Source: Musa acuminata AAA Group (lineage: Eukaryota; Streptophyta; Magnoliopsida; Zingiberales; Musaceae). From it: a DNA stretch of 64,000 bases. Positions 63,701 to 64,000 of this stretch are shown here, piece by piece. A program made the position numbers and the translations under genes. The notes under the pieces are model-generated. The model searched no databases and had not been told where the DNA came from. It saw nothing but the letters and a program-made list of their open reading frames with translations. How positions within the stretch are numbered: position 1 is the stretch's first letter; each line of letters starts with the position of its first letter. The stretch spans positions 27,113,501 to 27,177,500 of the forward strand of contig NC_088339.1 of the NCBI RefSeq assembly GCF_036884655.1. The letters run 5' to 3'.

Positions 63701-64000
63701 CTCGATGCATGGAGTACAACCTCGAGGAGGCGGGCGAAGTCAAGTAACCTTTGCCTTCTCAACTCTTAAGAGAATGGGCAAAACCGAGTACCCTAATTCT
63801 CTTATCTATCCAGCAGAGGAGCTCTGCATATGTTCAAAGACCCTTCGAAGATAATGGAAGACAATAGTTGTCAAATCCTCACCAACGATGATCAGTGTTA
63901 CTGAGAGTAGATTGTCCGCTTCATTTCCCAATGAAATACCAATCAAAAGTGGAAGTGATGCGAACCTACTTGGATGTGACAACTAAGTGAAAGAAGAGTC

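Larger units (their letters stand above)
60357..64000 (+). mobile_element. LARD-like LTR retrotransposon, 5' part (continues beyond window)
   Basis: A 5' LTR (60357-60720) is followed after two bases by an initiator-Met primer site, then at least 3.2 kb of interior with no gag, protease, reverse transcriptase or integrase recognisable in any frame. The interior is GC-moderate, full of AGAGGC-type motifs, and contains only accidental-looking frames, some long on the minus strand. A long non-coding interior of this type fits a large retrotransposon derivative mobilised in trans. The 3' LTR lies outside the window. Confidence 0.7.

Overview
This is plant nuclear DNA. The genes have many short GT-AG introns, AT-rich intergenic DNA, TATA boxes and remains of LTR retrotransposons primed by initiator-Met tRNA. 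Some genes are GC-rich and single- or few-exon (thaumatin-like, DVL, SRPK first exon, NLR) and others AT-rich and many-exon (RPN10, THEP1). That split, the DVL/RTFL peptide, the RLCK-VII-type kinases and an ARPK-kinase fusion (a domain named from rice) point to a monocot. I suspect Musaceae (banana or Ensete) from the look of the retroelements, but that part is inference.

Layout. 0-8 kb: the last coding exon of an unrecognised gene, a GC-rich LTR-like patch, a perfect 98-bp tandem duplication, and a roughly 1.9-kb foldback element with long terminal inverted repeats (about 3.8-5.75 kb). 8.4-9.6 kb: a GPI-anchored thaumatin-like protein (+). 12-16.3 kb: the proteasome ubiquitin receptor RPN10 (+, 11 exons). 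17-20.6 kb: a heavily decayed Ty3-gypsy element. 21.2-24.6 kb: an amino acid permease (-, 7 exons). 26.7 kb: a 56-aa DVL/RTFL peptide gene (+). 27-32.7 kb: no gene recognised.

32.8-49.5 kb is the most unusual part. A complete single-exon CC-NBS-LRR gene (+) faces, 203 bp away, an RLCK-type kinase (-) whose catalytic HRD is HRN and whose DFG is GLG, so it should be a pseudokinase. Upstream of it on the same strand lies an ARPK-domain (MCA1/MCA2-like N-terminal) gene with a long Asp/Glu-rich tail, whose second intron carries a TRIM-type element and a solo Copia LTR, each with target-site duplications. Further upstream is an intact ARPK-kinase fusion with HRD and DFG present. Exon count, exon lengths and intron phases of the fusion match the ARPK gene's first two exons plus the pseudokinase's last five, so those two models may be parts of one ARPK-pseudokinase locus.

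50.1-53.7 kb: a THEP1-type nucleoside-triphosphatase (+, 6 exons), divergent from the ARPK-kinase. 54.2 kb: a tRNA-Thr(CGU). 56.1-59.6 kb: an SRPK-type SR-protein kinase (-, 4 exons). 60.36 kb to the window end: the 5' LTR, primer-binding site and non-coding interior of a LARD-like retrotransposon.

All exon boundaries were read by eye from GT-AG sites, phase continuity and family conservation. No alignment or database search was run.
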